Assembly: GCA_964469165.1 (NCBI GenBank)
Contig: CAYXXZ010000042.1
Coordinates: forward strand, 1-25,696
DNA length: 25,696 bases
Origin: CAYXXZ01 sp964469165
Lineage (GTDB): Bacteria; Pseudomonadota; Gammaproteobacteria; Pseudomonadales; Porticoccaceae
Direction of reading: 5' to 3'
Under the pieces are notes generated by a model. That model did no database searches. It saw only the letters and a program-made list of their open reading frames with translations, and was not told where the DNA came from. Shown piece after piece: positions 1 to 8,907 of the stretch (the first letter of the stretch is position 1; every line of letters begins with the position of its first letter). The position numbers were made by a program, and so were the translations under genes.

Positions 1-1418
1 ACGCTCAGGTGCCTGACTACAACATGAAAGTGGTGAAGCAGTTCACCATCATGACGGTATTCTGGGGTGTCGTCGGAATGCTGGTTGGCGTGGTGATTGC
101 CGCGCAATTGGCGTTTCCGCAGCTCAACCCGCCACTGGAGTGGTTCCATTTCGGTCGTCTGCGGCCCCTGCACACCAACGGGGTGATTTTCGCCTTCGGC
201 GGCTGCGCCTTGATGGCGACGTCCTATCTGGTGGTGCAGCGCACCTGTCAGGCGCGCCTGTTCGGTGGCTGGCTGGTGCCGTTCACGTTCTGGGGGTGGC
301 AGGCGATCCTCGTTGCGGCGGTCATCACGCTGCCTTTGGGTTATACCTCCACCAAGGAGTATGCCGAGCTGGAGTGGCCCATCGATATCGCCATCGCGCT
401 GGTCTGGATCAGCTATGCGGTCGTGTTCTTCGGCACCATCGTCAAGCGCCGCACCAAGCATATCTACGTGGCCAACTGGTTTTTCGGTGCCTTCATTCTC
501 ACCATCGCTATGCTCCATATCGTCAACAACATGGCGCTGCCGGCCACGCTCACCAAGTCTTACTCCATGTACGCCGGCACCATCGATGCCATGGTGCAGT
601 GGTGGTACGGCCACAACGCGGTGGGCTTCTATCTGACCGCAGGCTTCCTGGGCATGATGTACTATTTCGTGCCCAAGCAGGCGGGCCGTCCGGTGTATTC
701 CTACCGCCTGTCGATCGTCCACTTCTGGGCGCTGATCGCCATCTACGTCTGGGTCGGCCCGCACCACCTGCATTACTCGGCGCTGCCCGATTGGGTGCAA
801 AGCCTGGGTATGGTGATGTCGATAATCCTCCTGGTGCCATCCTGGGGCGGCATGATCAACGGCATCATGACCCTGTCGGGCGCCTGGGAAAAACTCCGTA
901 CCGACCCCACACTGCGCTTTCTGGTTGTCTCTCTGTCCTTCTACGGTATGGCCACCTTTGAAGGCCCGATGATGGCGATCAAGACCGTCAACGCGCTGTC
1001 CCACAGCACAGACTGGACCATTGGTCACGTGCACTCCGGTGCCCTGGGCTGGGTCGCGATGATCACCATCGGCTCGGTCTACCACATGGTTCCCGTGCTG
1101 TGGAAACGCAAGGAAATGTACAGTGTCGAGCTCATCAATCTGCACTTCTGGATGGCGACCATCGGCACCGTGCTCTACATCGCCTCCATGTGGGTGAACG
1201 GTATTGCTCAGGGTCTGATGTGGCGCGCTTTCAACACCGACGGCACGCTGACCTACAGCTTCGCCGAGTCCATTCAGGCCAGCTACCCTGGTTACTATGT
1301 GCGTCTGTTGGGTGGCTTCCTCTTTTTTGCTGGCATGCTGGTGATGGCCTATAACGTGTGGCGCACCATCGGCAGTACGCAGAAAGAAGAGTCTGTCACC
1401 GAAGTTCGCACTGCCTGA
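1..1418 (+). CDS. ccoN: cbb3-type cytochrome c oxidase subunit I, CcoN (5' partial)
   Basis: This is the catalytic heme-copper subunit of the cbb3 oxidase, which reduces O2 to water at a heme b3/CuB site in the inner membrane. The visible reading frame is open to the left edge. Counting from the GTG at 9, ligand positions are His55 and His342 (low-spin heme b), His340 (heme b3), and His202, His252 and His253 (CuB). These sit about five residues lower than in the Pseudomonas stutzeri protein as I recall it, so the true start is probably just outside the window; GTG at 9 is unlikely to be the start. About twelve hydrophobic segments are present, and the GHNAVGFYLT and VGPHHLHY motifs are intact. 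ccoO follows after 12 nt. The upstream promoter and any FNR/Anr box are outside the window. Confidence 0.97.
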   Translation, partial: AQVPDYNMKVVKQFTIMTVFWGVVGMLVGVVIAAQLAFPQLNPPLEWFHFGRLRPLHTNGVIFAFGGCALMATSYLVVQRTCQARLFGGWLVPFTFWGWQAILVAAVITLPLGYTSTKEYAELEWPIDIAIALVWISYAVVFFGTIVKRRTKHIYVANWFFGAFILTIAMLHIVNNMALPATLTKSYSMYAGTIDAMVQWWYGHNAVGFYLTAGFLGMMYYFVPKQAGRPVYSYRLSIVHFWALIAIYVWVGPHHLHYSALPDWVQSLGMVMSIILLVPSWGGMINGIMTLSGAWEKLRTDPTLRFLVVSLSFYGMATFEGPMMAIKTVNALSHSTDWTIGHVHSGALGWVAMITIGSVYHMVPVLWKRKEMYSVELINLHFWMATIGTVLYIASMWVNGIAQGLMWRAFNTDGTLTYSFAESIQASYPGYYVRLLGGFLFFAGMLVMAYNVWRTIGSTQKEESVTEVRTA

Positions 1419-1430
1419 GGAGCTTGCACT

Positions 1431-2045
1431 GTGAAACACGAGATTATCGAGAAGAACATTGGCCTGATGATCGTGCTGATTCTCGTCGCCGTGAGCTGGG
1501 GCGGTCTGGCGCAGATCGTGCCCCTGTTCTTCAGCAAGGAGGTCACCGAGCCTGTCGAAGGTCTGCGTCCTTATACAGCGATGGAGCTGGAAGGGCGCGA
1601 TATTTACATCCGTGAAGGCTGTCATGTGTGCCATACCCAGAAGGTGCGGCCCTTCCGCGCCGAGACCGAGCGCTATGGTCACTACTCGGTGGCGGGTGAG
1701 GGTGTCTACGAGCGCCCGTTCCTGTGGGGCTCCAAGCGCACCGGGCCGGACCTGGCGCGGGTCGGTGGCCGCTACAGTGACGACTGGCAGAGAGCTCACC
1801 TCTACAATCCACGCGACGTAGTTCCCGAATCCAACATGCCTGCCTTCCCCTGGCTGTTCGAGAAGGTGGTGACCGGCAAGGATACCGCCGCCAAGATGCG
1901 CACCTTGCGCCGCCTGGGAGTGCCCTACACTGATGAGGACATCGCCACCGCAGCCGAGCCCTTCGCCGATGGAAATGTGAAGGAAGTGGATGCGCTCATT
2001 GTCTATTTGCAGCAGCTAGGGCTGCTCATGAAACAGAAACGCTAG
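1431..2045 (+). CDS. ccoO: cbb3-type cytochrome c oxidase subunit II, CcoO
   Basis: This is the monoheme c-type subunit that passes electrons from CcoP to CcoN. The 204-residue protein starts at GTG (1431), preceded by GAGGAG at 1417-1422. It has one N-terminal membrane anchor (about residues 11-33) and a periplasmic cytochrome domain. The heme-binding motif CHVCH is at residues 64-68, and the likely axial Met136 lies in ESNMPAFPW. The length is usual for the family. It sits between ccoN and ccoQ in the standard ccoNOQP order. Nothing is missing. Confidence 0.97.
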   Translation: MKHEIIEKNIGLMIVLILVAVSWGGLAQIVPLFFSKEVTEPVEGLRPYTAMELEGRDIYIREGCHVCHTQKVRPFRAETERYGHYSVAGEGVYERPFLWGSKRTGPDLARVGGRYSDDWQRAHLYNPRDVVPESNMPAFPWLFEKVVTGKDTAAKMRTLRRLGVPYTDEDIATAAEPFADGNVKEVDALIVYLQQLGLLMKQKR

Positions 2046-2057
2046 GGGATACGGGGC

Positions 2058-2243
2058 ATGGATCAAGGCACTTTGCAGGGTATAGGCACCGTACTTGCCA
2101 TGGTGGCCTTTCTGGGCATTTGTTGGTGGGCGTTCAGCAAGTACAAGAAGAAGGATTTCGACGAGGCGTCTCGTCTGCCCTTCAGTGACGATGAATTAGC
2201 CGAATCAGACAAAAGCCGTTCCGATACCAAAGAGCAGGATTGA
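2058..2243 (+). CDS. ccoQ: cbb3-type oxidase small subunit CcoQ/FixQ
   Basis: This is a 61-residue single-pass membrane protein: a hydrophobic helix at about residues 9-27, followed by a basic stop-transfer patch (KYKKKD) and an acidic cytoplasmic tail. Family members stabilise the cbb3 complex and are not catalytic. Identification rests on size, topology and position between ccoO (12-nt gap) and ccoP (1-nt gap). A GGGG-rich stretch precedes the ATG. Confidence 0.92.
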   Translation: MDQGTLQGIGTVLAMVAFLGICWWAFSKYKKKDFDEASRLPFSDDELAESDKSRSDTKEQD

Positions 2244-2244
2244 T

Positions 2245-3147
2245 ATGAGTACTTTCTGGAGTGTTTGGGTCATCGCCATTGTTATCCTCAACATTGGTGG
2301 CTGCGTTGTGCTGTTGTATGCCACCAGAAAGGTGAAGGTGACGAAATCGCAGGAGCGGGAGGGCGAGGGTTTTACCACCGGCCATGTATATGACGGCATC
2401 GAGGAGTACGACAATCCTCTGCCGGCATGGTGGTTCAATATGTTCCTGCTCACTGTGGTGTTCTCGGTAGTGTACCTGGCGCTGTACCCAGGCCTTGGCA
2501 ATTTCAAGGGGCTGCTGGGCTGGACTTCCGTGGGGCAGTGGCAGGAGCAGATGGACGAAGCCGAAGAGCGCTATGGGCCATTGTTTGCCAGGTTCAGTGC
2601 AATTCCCGTCGAGGAGCTGGTGGCGCACCCCGAAGCGCTGAAGATGGGCGCTCGTCTCTTTGCCAACAATTGCTCCCAGTGCCACGGCAGTGATGGCCGC
2701 GGTTCCTACGGTTTTCCCAACCTGACCGACGATGACTGGCTGTACGGCGGAACCCCCGATGCCATCACCCAGTCCATCACCCACGGCCGTACCGGCGTGA
2801 TGCCGCCGCAGGCTCCGCTGATCGGTGAAAAAGGTGTCGAGAGCGTCGCCAACTACATCTTCAGCCTCGGTGGGCGCAGTCATGATGCCGCGCTGGCGGA
2901 AGAGGGCGCCAAGGTGTTTGCCACCTACTGTACCGCCTGTCACGGCGTCGATGCCAAGGGCAGCCAGTTGGTGGGTGCGCCCAACCTCACGGACGACGTG
3001 TGGTTATACGGCGGTTCGCCGGAGTTCATCAAACACAGTATCCGTGGTGGCCGTTCCGGCAGCATGCCGGCGCACGGGGAACTGCTCAAGGATGACAGGA
3101 TTCATCTCCTCGCTGCCTACGTTTACAGCTTATCTCAGCAACGCTAG
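2245..3147 (+). CDS. ccoP: cbb3-type cytochrome c oxidase subunit III, CcoP (diheme)
   Basis: This is the diheme cytochrome c subunit that takes electrons from soluble or bc1-linked c-type cytochromes. The 300-residue protein has two N-terminal hydrophobic segments (about 5-26 and 63-82), as in the long form of CcoP. Two class I cytochrome c domains follow. Heme motifs are CSQCH (143-147) and CTACH (229-233), and likely axial methionines are Met186 and Met274. The two domains resemble each other internally (PNLTDD-W-YGG occurs in both), consistent with the domain duplication known in this family. It ends the ccoNOQP operon; a REP-like palindrome follows. Confidence 0.97.
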   Translation: MSTFWSVWVIAIVILNIGGCVVLLYATRKVKVTKSQEREGEGFTTGHVYDGIEEYDNPLPAWWFNMFLLTVVFSVVYLALYPGLGNFKGLLGWTSVGQWQEQMDEAEERYGPLFARFSAIPVEELVAHPEALKMGARLFANNCSQCHGSDGRGSYGFPNLTDDDWLYGGTPDAITQSITHGRTGVMPPQAPLIGEKGVESVANYIFSLGGRSHDAALAEEGAKVFATYCTACHGVDAKGSQLVGAPNLTDDVWLYGGSPEFIKHSIRGGRSGSMPAHGELLKDDRIHLLAAYVYSLSQQR

Positions 3148-3165
3148 TGCAATGTCGCCGTCCTG

Positions 3166-3254
3166 GTAGGGTGGACAATTCCTTCGTTGTCCACCATCCG
3201 GGCCGGCTCGACATTCGCGGTATCCAGGGCGGGCAGCAGTGTTGGCCGCCCTAC
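3166..3254. repeat. 89-bp GTAG-type REP doublet (BIME-like) between ccoP and ccoG
   Basis: The element begins GTAGGG (3166-3171) and ends with the complement CCCTAC (3249-3254). Inside are two hairpins: 9-bp arms 3170-3178/3187-3195, and 7-bp arms 3226-3232/3246-3252. A GTAG tetramer followed directly by a palindrome, with two such units inverted against each other, is the layout described for RAYT-associated REP sequences. The left hairpin may also act as an mRNA 3' end for ccoNOQP, though no T-run follows. The element has the same outer length and end tetramers as the one at 20705-20793. Confidence 0.6.
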
Positions 3255-3298
3255 AGAAACGGCGCGAGCGGCTCCGCACGTGCTGGACGGAGAATGCC

Positions 3299-4720
3299 AT
3301 GAGCGAGGAAAACAGTCGCAACGACCCGGCTGCCGAGGAGGTGGTGCGGGTCCTCGACCTTTATGAAACCCGAGAGAAAATCTACACCAGGCGCTTGAAA
3401 GGCTATTTTCGGAACCTGCGAAAATATACCCTGATTCCCATGATGGCGGCCTATTTCATCCTGCCCTGGATCAATATCGAGGGCCGCCAGTCCATCTGGT
3501 TCAACCTTCCCGAACGCCAGTTCCACATCTTCTGGCTCACCTTCTGGCCGCAGGACTTCATGCTCCTGGCCTGGCTCCTGATCATCGCTGCCTTCGCGCT
3601 GTTCACCGTCACCGTACTGGTGGGGCGGGTGTGGTGTGGTTTTTCCTGCCCGCAGACGGTGTGGACTCTGTGGTTCATGGCCGCCGAGCATTTCTGGGAG
3701 GGTGACCGCAACCAGCGCATCAAGCTGGACAATGCGCCCTGGACGACCGAGAAGGTGGTGCGCAAGACGGGCAAGCAGGCCTCATGGCTGTTGATTGCGT
3801 TCGTCACGGGCGTGACCTTCGTGGGGTATTTCAACCCCATCCGCGAGCTGGTGCCTGCCATTTTCACGTTCGAGGCACACCCCGCGGCGCTGTTCTGGAC
3901 GCTGTTTTTCGCGGGCATGACCTATATGAACGCGGGTTTCCTGCGCGAGCAGGTGTGTCTCTACATGTGTCCCTATGCGCGCTTTCAGGGCGTGATGTTC
4001 GATGAGGACACGCTCATCGTATCCTACGATACAAAACGCGGCGAACCGCGCGGTGCGCGCAAGAAGGGCGCGGATCACGCCAGTGAAGGCCTGGGCGATT
4101 GCGTGGATTGCAGCCTCTGTGTACAGGTGTGCCCGACGGGCATCGATATCCGCGACGGCTTGCAGTACGAATGCATCAACTGCGGCCTGTGTGTCGACGC
4201 CTGCGACGCGGTCATGGACAAGATGGGCTATCCGCGCAAACTCATCAGCTTCACCACGGAGCGCGCCCTGGGTGGCGAGAAAACGCACATTCTGCGGCCC
4301 CGCTTCATCGGTTACAGCCTGGTTCTGGCTGCCATGGTGGCGCTGTTCCTGTACACGGTGGCCACCCGTGTGCCGTTGCAGGTGGATATCATCCGCGAGC
4401 GCACCCTGTTGTTCAGGGAGACGCCGGAAGGACTCATCGAAAATATCTATACCTTGAAAATTGCCAACAAGGAGAACGATGCGCACCGCTATCTGATCGA
4501 GGTGGAGGGCGACTACGATTTCCAGTACAAGGGCGTGACCGAGGTGGCGGTAGAGGGCGGCGAAATGGCGACCGCGCTGGTGCGGCTCGAGCTCGATCCC
4601 GGCTTCCTGCGCGAACCCAACGCAAAAATCTGGTTCAATGTGCGCGCCGCTGACGATGCGACTATCCGTGAACGCACTGAAAGCCGCTTCATTGGCCCCT
4701 CACGCGGAGGACGATATTGA
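3299..4720 (+). CDS. ccoG: cytochrome c oxidase accessory protein CcoG (FixG/RdxA-like)
   Basis: This is a membrane-bound ferredoxin-like protein. Family members act in copper handling during cbb3 oxidase assembly, and cupric reductase activity has been reported for CcoG. I chose ATG at 3299 over the upstream in-frame GTG at 3239 because GGAG (3289-3292) sits 6 nt before it and the GTG lies inside the REP element. The 473-residue protein has about five membrane helices and conserved Cys pairs CGFSC (113-117) and CLYMC (220-224). Two 4Fe-4S motifs follow: Cys268/271/274/278 and Cys292/295/298/302. A C-terminal Ig-like FixG domain spans about 360-470. It overlaps ccoH by 4 nt. Confidence 0.95.
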   Translation: MSEENSRNDPAAEEVVRVLDLYETREKIYTRRLKGYFRNLRKYTLIPMMAAYFILPWINIEGRQSIWFNLPERQFHIFWLTFWPQDFMLLAWLLIIAAFALFTVTVLVGRVWCGFSCPQTVWTLWFMAAEHFWEGDRNQRIKLDNAPWTTEKVVRKTGKQASWLLIAFVTGVTFVGYFNPIRELVPAIFTFEAHPAALFWTLFFAGMTYMNAGFLREQVCLYMCPYARFQGVMFDEDTLIVSYDTKRGEPRGARKKGADHASEGLGDCVDCSLCVQVCPTGIDIRDGLQYECINCGLCVDACDAVMDKMGYPRKLISFTTERALGGEKTHILRPRFIGYSLVLAAMVALFLYTVATRVPLQVDIIRERTLLFRETPEGLIENIYTLKIANKENDAHRYLIEVEGDYDFQYKGVTEVAVEGGEMATALVRLELDPGFLREPNAKIWFNVRAADDATIRERTESRFIGPSRGGRY

Positions 4721-5235
4721 CCACGCACCCTGACCCCAAACCCCAGGGCCCGAAACCCTGGTACCGCCAATTCTGGCCCTGGTTCATCATCGCCCTGCCA
4801 GCCACTGTGGTGGTGGCCGGCATCGCCATGGTGTTCATCGCCTTCAAGCACGCCGACACATTGGTGAATGACCAATACTACAAGGACGGACTGGCCATCA
4901 ACGAGGTGCTGGCGGAAGACCTGCGCGCTGCCGAGTTGGGCATGAGCGCGGACGTGGTGTTCGATACCCTCAGTGGCGAGGTACTGATCAACCTCGAAGG
5001 CAACAGTAACGGACAGGGGCTGCATCTGTTGTTGATCCATCCCGTCGAGGAAAGACATGACCAGAACATCGCGCTGATCCCGCTCGGCGACGGCCGTTTC
5101 CGTGCCGACCTCGAGGTGATTCCCAGCCACCGTTTCTACGTGCGTTTGCAGGGATCGCCGGAAGAGGGCTGGCGTCTCAATGGCGAGCTGGACTTTGCCG
5201 TCGCTCATCAACTCCATATGAGTCCTGATGCCTGA
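4717..5235 (+). CDS. ccoH: CcoH/FixH-like cbb3 oxidase assembly protein
   Basis: This is a 172-residue FixH-domain protein with one N-terminal membrane helix (about 20-43) and a periplasmic beta-rich domain. The family motif appears as NDQYYKDGLAIN at 51-62. Family members are needed for stable assembly of the cbb3 oxidase and interact with the oxidase and CcoI. Translation probably starts at TTG (4717), overlapping the ccoG stop, with GGAGG at 4706-4710 six nt upstream. It overlaps ccoI by 8 nt, so translational coupling is likely. Confidence 0.9.
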   Translation: MTTHPDPKPQGPKPWYRQFWPWFIIALPATVVVAGIAMVFIAFKHADTLVNDQYYKDGLAINEVLAEDLRAAELGMSADVVFDTLSGEVLINLEGNSNGQGLHLLLIHPVEERHDQNIALIPLGDGRFRADLEVIPSHRFYVRLQGSPEEGWRLNGELDFAVAHQLHMSPDA

Positions 5236-7660
5236 AACACCCTGTTATCACTGTGGCCTGCCCGTCCCTCCGGACGGTGGCTTCCCGGTTGTCATTCAGG
5301 ATGAAACCCACGATATGTGTTGCCCCGGCTGCCAGGCGGTGGCGAGCGCCATCGTCGATGGTGGCCTGGACGCCTTTTATGCCTATCGCTCCAACGCCGC
5401 GGTCCGCCCTGAAGAGCGCCAGCAGGTTCTCGAACATTACGACCTGCCAGGGGTGCAGGAGGACTTCGTCCACCGCGGCGACGATGGCAGCGCCGCCGTC
5501 GACCTGATCATCGGCGGCATCACCTGTTCGGCCTGCGCCTGGCTCATCGAGCACCACCTGGCAGACATCCTCGGTGTGGTGAGCGTCACCGTCAATGTTT
5601 CCAGCCACCGCTGCCGTCTGGTGTGGCGCCCGGAAACAGTGAAACTGAGCGCGATTCTGCGCGCCTTCGAGGATATCGGCTACCGTGCCCGACCGGCGGG
5701 CGACGAGGATGCGGAGCGCGAGCGCCACAAGGAAAACCGCACCTTTCTGCTGCGCATGGGCGTCGCGGGCATCAGCATGATGCAGGCCGGGACGGTGGCC
5801 ATCGGCCTCTACGCCGACAGTTTCACCGGCATCGAGCCCGAATGGGCGCTGCTACTGCGCTGGGTGAGCCTGTTGCTCACGGTGCCGGTGGTGTTCTACT
5901 CGGCGATTCCCTTCTACAGCGCGGCCTGGCGCAGCCTCAAGATGGGGCATCTGGTGATGGATACCTCCGTCTCGCTGGCGATCATTCTCGCGTTCGCGGC
6001 CAGCGTCTGGGCCACCGTGACCAATACCGGCGAGGTGTATTACGAGTCGGTGTCGATGTTCGCCTTCCTGCTGTTGCTGGCGCGCTATCTGGAAATGCGG
6101 GTGCGGCACCGCAACGAGCGCCACACCGCCAGCCTTTCCCAGGTGATCCCGCCGGTTGCGGTGCGCATCACCGACGCTGGCGAGGAAACCGTGCCGGTGA
6201 AGGCTCTGCGCAGCGGCGACCTGGTACTGGTGGGCACGGGTGAGACACTGCCCTGTGACGGTACCGTGGCGCGCGGCGCGAGCGAGGTCGTCGAGGCGAT
6301 CCTCACCGGCGAGCAGCGACCGGTGGCGAAGATGACGGGTGACACGGTCAACGCCGGCACCGTGAACCTCGAGAATCCGCTGGAAATTCGCGTCTCCGCC
6401 ACGGGCGGTCGCACGCGCCTGGCCGCGATCCTCAACCTGGTGGGGGAGGCGGCGGCGGTCAAGCCGCGCCGCGCCGCCATCGCCGACCGTATCTCGGGCT
6501 GGTTCGTGGGCATGGTGCTGGTGACCTCCGCGGCCACGGCGCTGATCTGGTATTTCATCGATCCGTCCCGGGCTTTCTGGGTGAGCCTGTCGGTGCTGGT
6601 GGTGACCTGCCCCTGCGCACTGTCGATGGCGACGCCGACGGCGCTTGCCGCGACCACCGCCGAGCTGCGCAAGAAGGGCTTTCTGATCCGCAAGCCCCAT
6701 GTTCTGGAAACCCTGGCGCAGATCGATCACGCCGTGTTCGACAAGACCGGCACCCTGACCCAGGGACGCATGCGCCTGCTCTCGGTGGTATCTGTGGCGG
6801 ATGTGGACGAGGCGCAGGTGCTGCGCCTTGCCGCTGCCCTGGAGCGCGGCTCGTCCCATCCCATTGCCTGTGCTTTTGCCGGCGTCGAAGGGCCGCTGCC
6901 GGGGGTGGATGGGCAGCGCGTGGTGATCGGCCAGGGCGTCGTGGGGAACGTTGCCGGAGATCTCTACAGCCTCGGCAAGCCGGCGCTGGCCCGCGAGCTT
7001 TTCGGCATCGCGACGCCGCAGCAGCCGCAGCCCAATGGGCAGTGGCTGCTGCTTGCCGCCCGCTATGGCGCGCTGGCATGGATCGAACTGGGCGACGAGC
7101 TGCGCCCCGATGCCGCGCAGGCGATGCGCCATCTCGAAGCGCGCGGTGTGGACGTCGAGTTGCTCAGCGGTGATCGCGAGGCGGTCGCCGAAGCCGTTGC
7201 GCTGGAACTCGGCATCCCGCGCTGGCGGGGCGGCGCCGAACCCGAAGACAAGCTGGCGCGGGTGCGGGAACTGCAGGACCAGGGCCGCCGCGTGTTGATG
7301 GTTGGCGACGGCATCAACGACGTGCCGGTGCTGAGCGGCGCCGATGTCTCCGTGGCGATGGGCGAAGCGGCCGATATCACCCGCTTGCACGCCGACAGCT
7401 TGCTCATTTCGGGCAATCTCGAGGTGTTGCCGCAGGCACTGTCACAGGCGCGCAAGACCGAGCGTATCGTCCGTCAAAATCTGGCGTGGTCGCTGGCCTA
7501 TAATCTGTCCTCCGTTCCGCTGGCCGCCATGGGTTACATTCCGCCCTGGCTTGCGGCGGTAGGCATGTCCGTCAGTTCGCTGATCGTGGTGGTCAATTCG
7601 CTGCGCTTGTCGAGCATTCCGAAGCACGACTATCAGCGAGACCAGGGCCGTGCCAGCTGA
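5228..7660 (+). CDS. ccoI: Cu(+)-exporting P1B-type ATPase CcoI/FixI
   Basis: This is a copper-transporting P-type ATPase of the CtpA/CopA2 type that delivers copper to the periplasmic side for CuB insertion. The 810-residue protein starts with a Cys-rich segment (Cys6, Cys9, Cys31, Cys32, Cys35) that resembles the metal-binding region preceding the HMA domain in this family. The HMA motif is GITCSACAW (97-105). The membrane metal site is CPC (461-463), the actuator TGE is at 360-362, the phosphorylation loop DKTGT at 505-509, His-Pro of the nucleotide domain at 544-545, and the hinge GDGIND at 693-698. Eight membrane segments are expected. It sits in the ccoGHIS unit. Confidence 0.96.
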   Translation: MPETPCYHCGLPVPPDGGFPVVIQDETHDMCCPGCQAVASAIVDGGLDAFYAYRSNAAVRPEERQQVLEHYDLPGVQEDFVHRGDDGSAAVDLIIGGITCSACAWLIEHHLADILGVVSVTVNVSSHRCRLVWRPETVKLSAILRAFEDIGYRARPAGDEDAERERHKENRTFLLRMGVAGISMMQAGTVAIGLYADSFTGIEPEWALLLRWVSLLLTVPVVFYSAIPFYSAAWRSLKMGHLVMDTSVSLAIILAFAASVWATVTNTGEVYYESVSMFAFLLLLARYLEMRVRHRNERHTASLSQVIPPVAVRITDAGEETVPVKALRSGDLVLVGTGETLPCDGTVARGASEVVEAILTGEQRPVAKMTGDTVNAGTVNLENPLEIRVSATGGRTRLAAILNLVGEAAAVKPRRAAIADRISGWFVGMVLVTSAATALIWYFIDPSRAFWVSLSVLVVTCPCALSMATPTALAATTAELRKKGFLIRKPHVLETLAQIDHAVFDKTGTLTQGRMRLLSVVSVADVDEAQVLRLAAALERGSSHPIACAFAGVEGPLPGVDGQRVVIGQGVVGNVAGDLYSLGKPALARELFGIATPQQPQPNGQWLLLAARYGALAWIELGDELRPDAAQAMRHLEARGVDVELLSGDREAVAEAVALELGIPRWRGGAEPEDKLARVRELQDQGRRVLMVGDGINDVPVLSGADVSVAMGEAADITRLHADSLLISGNLEVLPQALSQARKTERIVRQNLAWSLAYNLSSVPLAAMGYIPPWLAAVGMSVSSLIVVVNSLRLSSIPKHDYQRDQGRAS

Positions 7661-7745
7661 AACTGCGCATCCCTATCCAGCGCCGGAAATCGCAGCGACT
7701 CTGTCATAGCATGCCCGCCAACTTTCAACAGGCCGCAGGTTAACC

Positions 7746-7958
7746 ATGGAAAGTTTCTATCTGTTCATTCCCTTGTCACTGATCACCTTGGCCCTGGTGA
7801 TCGGGGTATTTTTCTGGGCGGTGAATTCCGGCCAGTACGATGATCTCGATCGGGAAGCGGACCGGATTCTCTTCGACGACCAGCCCGCACCGGGGAAGGA
7901 CGCGCCCGGGGATGAAGAAACGCCGGAGTCGCCGGACGGGAAGGACGGCAATGACTGA
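7746..7958 (+). CDS. ccoS: cbb3-type oxidase assembly protein CcoS/FixS
   Basis: This is a 70-residue protein with one N-terminal membrane helix (about 4-27) and an acidic, Asp/Pro/Gly-rich tail. The FixS signature is the helix followed by the SGQYDDLDREADRILFDD region (28-45). Family members are needed for incorporation of cofactors into the cbb3 oxidase. It lies 85 nt after ccoI, a gap in which I see no other feature, and overlaps the next gene by 8 nt. Confidence 0.93.
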   Translation: MESFYLFIPLSLITLALVIGVFFWAVNSGQYDDLDREADRILFDDQPAPGKDAPGDEETPESPDGKDGND

Positions 7959-8667
7959 TGCCACGCTGCTGGCGTCGCTGGCCGCCATGGTGGCCATCGG
8001 CCTGCTCGGTGCCGGCCACTGCATCGGCATGTGCGGCGGCATCGCGTCCGCCCTTGGCTTTGCCGCGCGCGATGGCGGCGGTACCCACCTGGTATTGGGT
8101 TACAACCTGGGGCGCGTCACCAGTTACGCCCTGGCCGGCGCCCTGGTGGCCCTGCTGGGGCAATGGGGCAGCAGTTACCTGACGCTGGGGCCGATACTGC
8201 GCACCCTGTCGGGCGTGATCCTGATCCTGATGGGCTGCTATCTGGCGGGCTGGTGGCGTGTTCTGGTGCGCCTGGAAAAGGTTGGCGGAAAGCTCTGGAA
8301 GCGCATTCAGCCCCTTGGCGCCAAGCTTCTGCCGGTACGGTCACTGCCGCAGGCGCTGGCGTTGGGAATGCTGTGGGGCTGGCTGCCCTGCGGTCTGGTA
8401 TATACCGCGCTGGCCTATGCGGCGGCCTCGGCCCAGGTGGTCGACGGCGCGCTGCTGATGATCGCCTTTGGTGTGGGCACGGCGCCGGCCATGGTGATGG
8501 GCGGTCTGTTCGCGGCGCGGGCACGCGCTTTTCTGCAGAGCAAGGCCGTGCGTACGGTGGCGGCGCTGGCAATGGTGGTGTTCGGCATCTGGACACTCGC
8601 CGGGGTGGCGGCACACTGGCAGCATTCAGCCGCGCACACGCAATCCGGGGCTCATCATCACCACTGA
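7951..8667 (+). CDS. TauE/SafE-like (DsbD_2-type) membrane protein linked to cbb3 assembly
   Basis: This 238-residue polytopic protein has about six membrane segments. Conserved motifs are GHCIGMCGG (22-30) in the first helix and WLPCGLVY (144-151), characteristic of the UreH/DsbD_2-like members of the TauE/SafE group. Genes of this kind commonly follow ccoS in gammaproteobacteria, and a role in copper or redox supply for the oxidase is inferred, not shown. I chose ATG at 7951 over the in-frame ATG at 7840 because the longer form would lie inside ccoS. The C-terminus is His-rich (His222, 225, 229 and 235-238), which could bind metal. Confidence 0.85.
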   Translation: MTDATLLASLAAMVAIGLLGAGHCIGMCGGIASALGFAARDGGGTHLVLGYNLGRVTSYALAGALVALLGQWGSSYLTLGPILRTLSGVILILMGCYLAGWWRVLVRLEKVGGKLWKRIQPLGAKLLPVRSLPQALALGMLWGWLPCGLVYTALAYAAASAQVVDGALLMIAFGVGTAPAMVMGGLFAARARAFLQSKAVRTVAALAMVVFGIWTLAGVAAHWQHSAAHTQSGAHHHH

Positions 8668-8907
8668 GTGAGCGCTCCGCGACAACTTCTGCCGATGCGG
8701 TATCGCGAAACTGGTGCCGGACCGGCATTCCTGAAAATTCTCAGCGGCGCCTCCAACTCACAATGAACCTCAGGTTTGGCGCCGGGAACATTGATTCGTA
8801 TGATCTGAGTCAGTTCATGGTGGCCGTTGATGAGTCCCACCAGCGGCAGAATGGGTTATGCTAGACGCTCACACCAACTTAATAACTATCGCATTGGGAA
8901 TTTTGAT
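8668..8907. other. intergenic, no gene seen
   Basis: This 240-nt stretch lies between the cbb3 cluster and the Yip1-family gene. I see no gene and no convincing terminator. A TATGCT at 8857-8862 could be a -10 element for the downstream gene, but no -35 at proper spacing was found. Confidence 0.5.

Noticed and set aside
3239..3298. Longer GTG start for ccoG
   Set aside because: It lies inside the REP element, lacks a ribosome site, and the ATG at 3299 has GGAG at good spacing and the family N-terminus.
5852..7390. 512-codon reverse open frame opposite ccoI
   Set aside because: It is antisense to an unmistakable P-type ATPase, with His/Arg/Gln-rich shadow composition and no recognisable domain or ribosome site.
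8791..8804. FNR/Anr-like site (TTGAT then ATGAT)
   Set aside because: Only the first half matches TTGAT-N4-ATCAA, and the gene downstream (Yip1 family) gives no reason to expect oxygen control.
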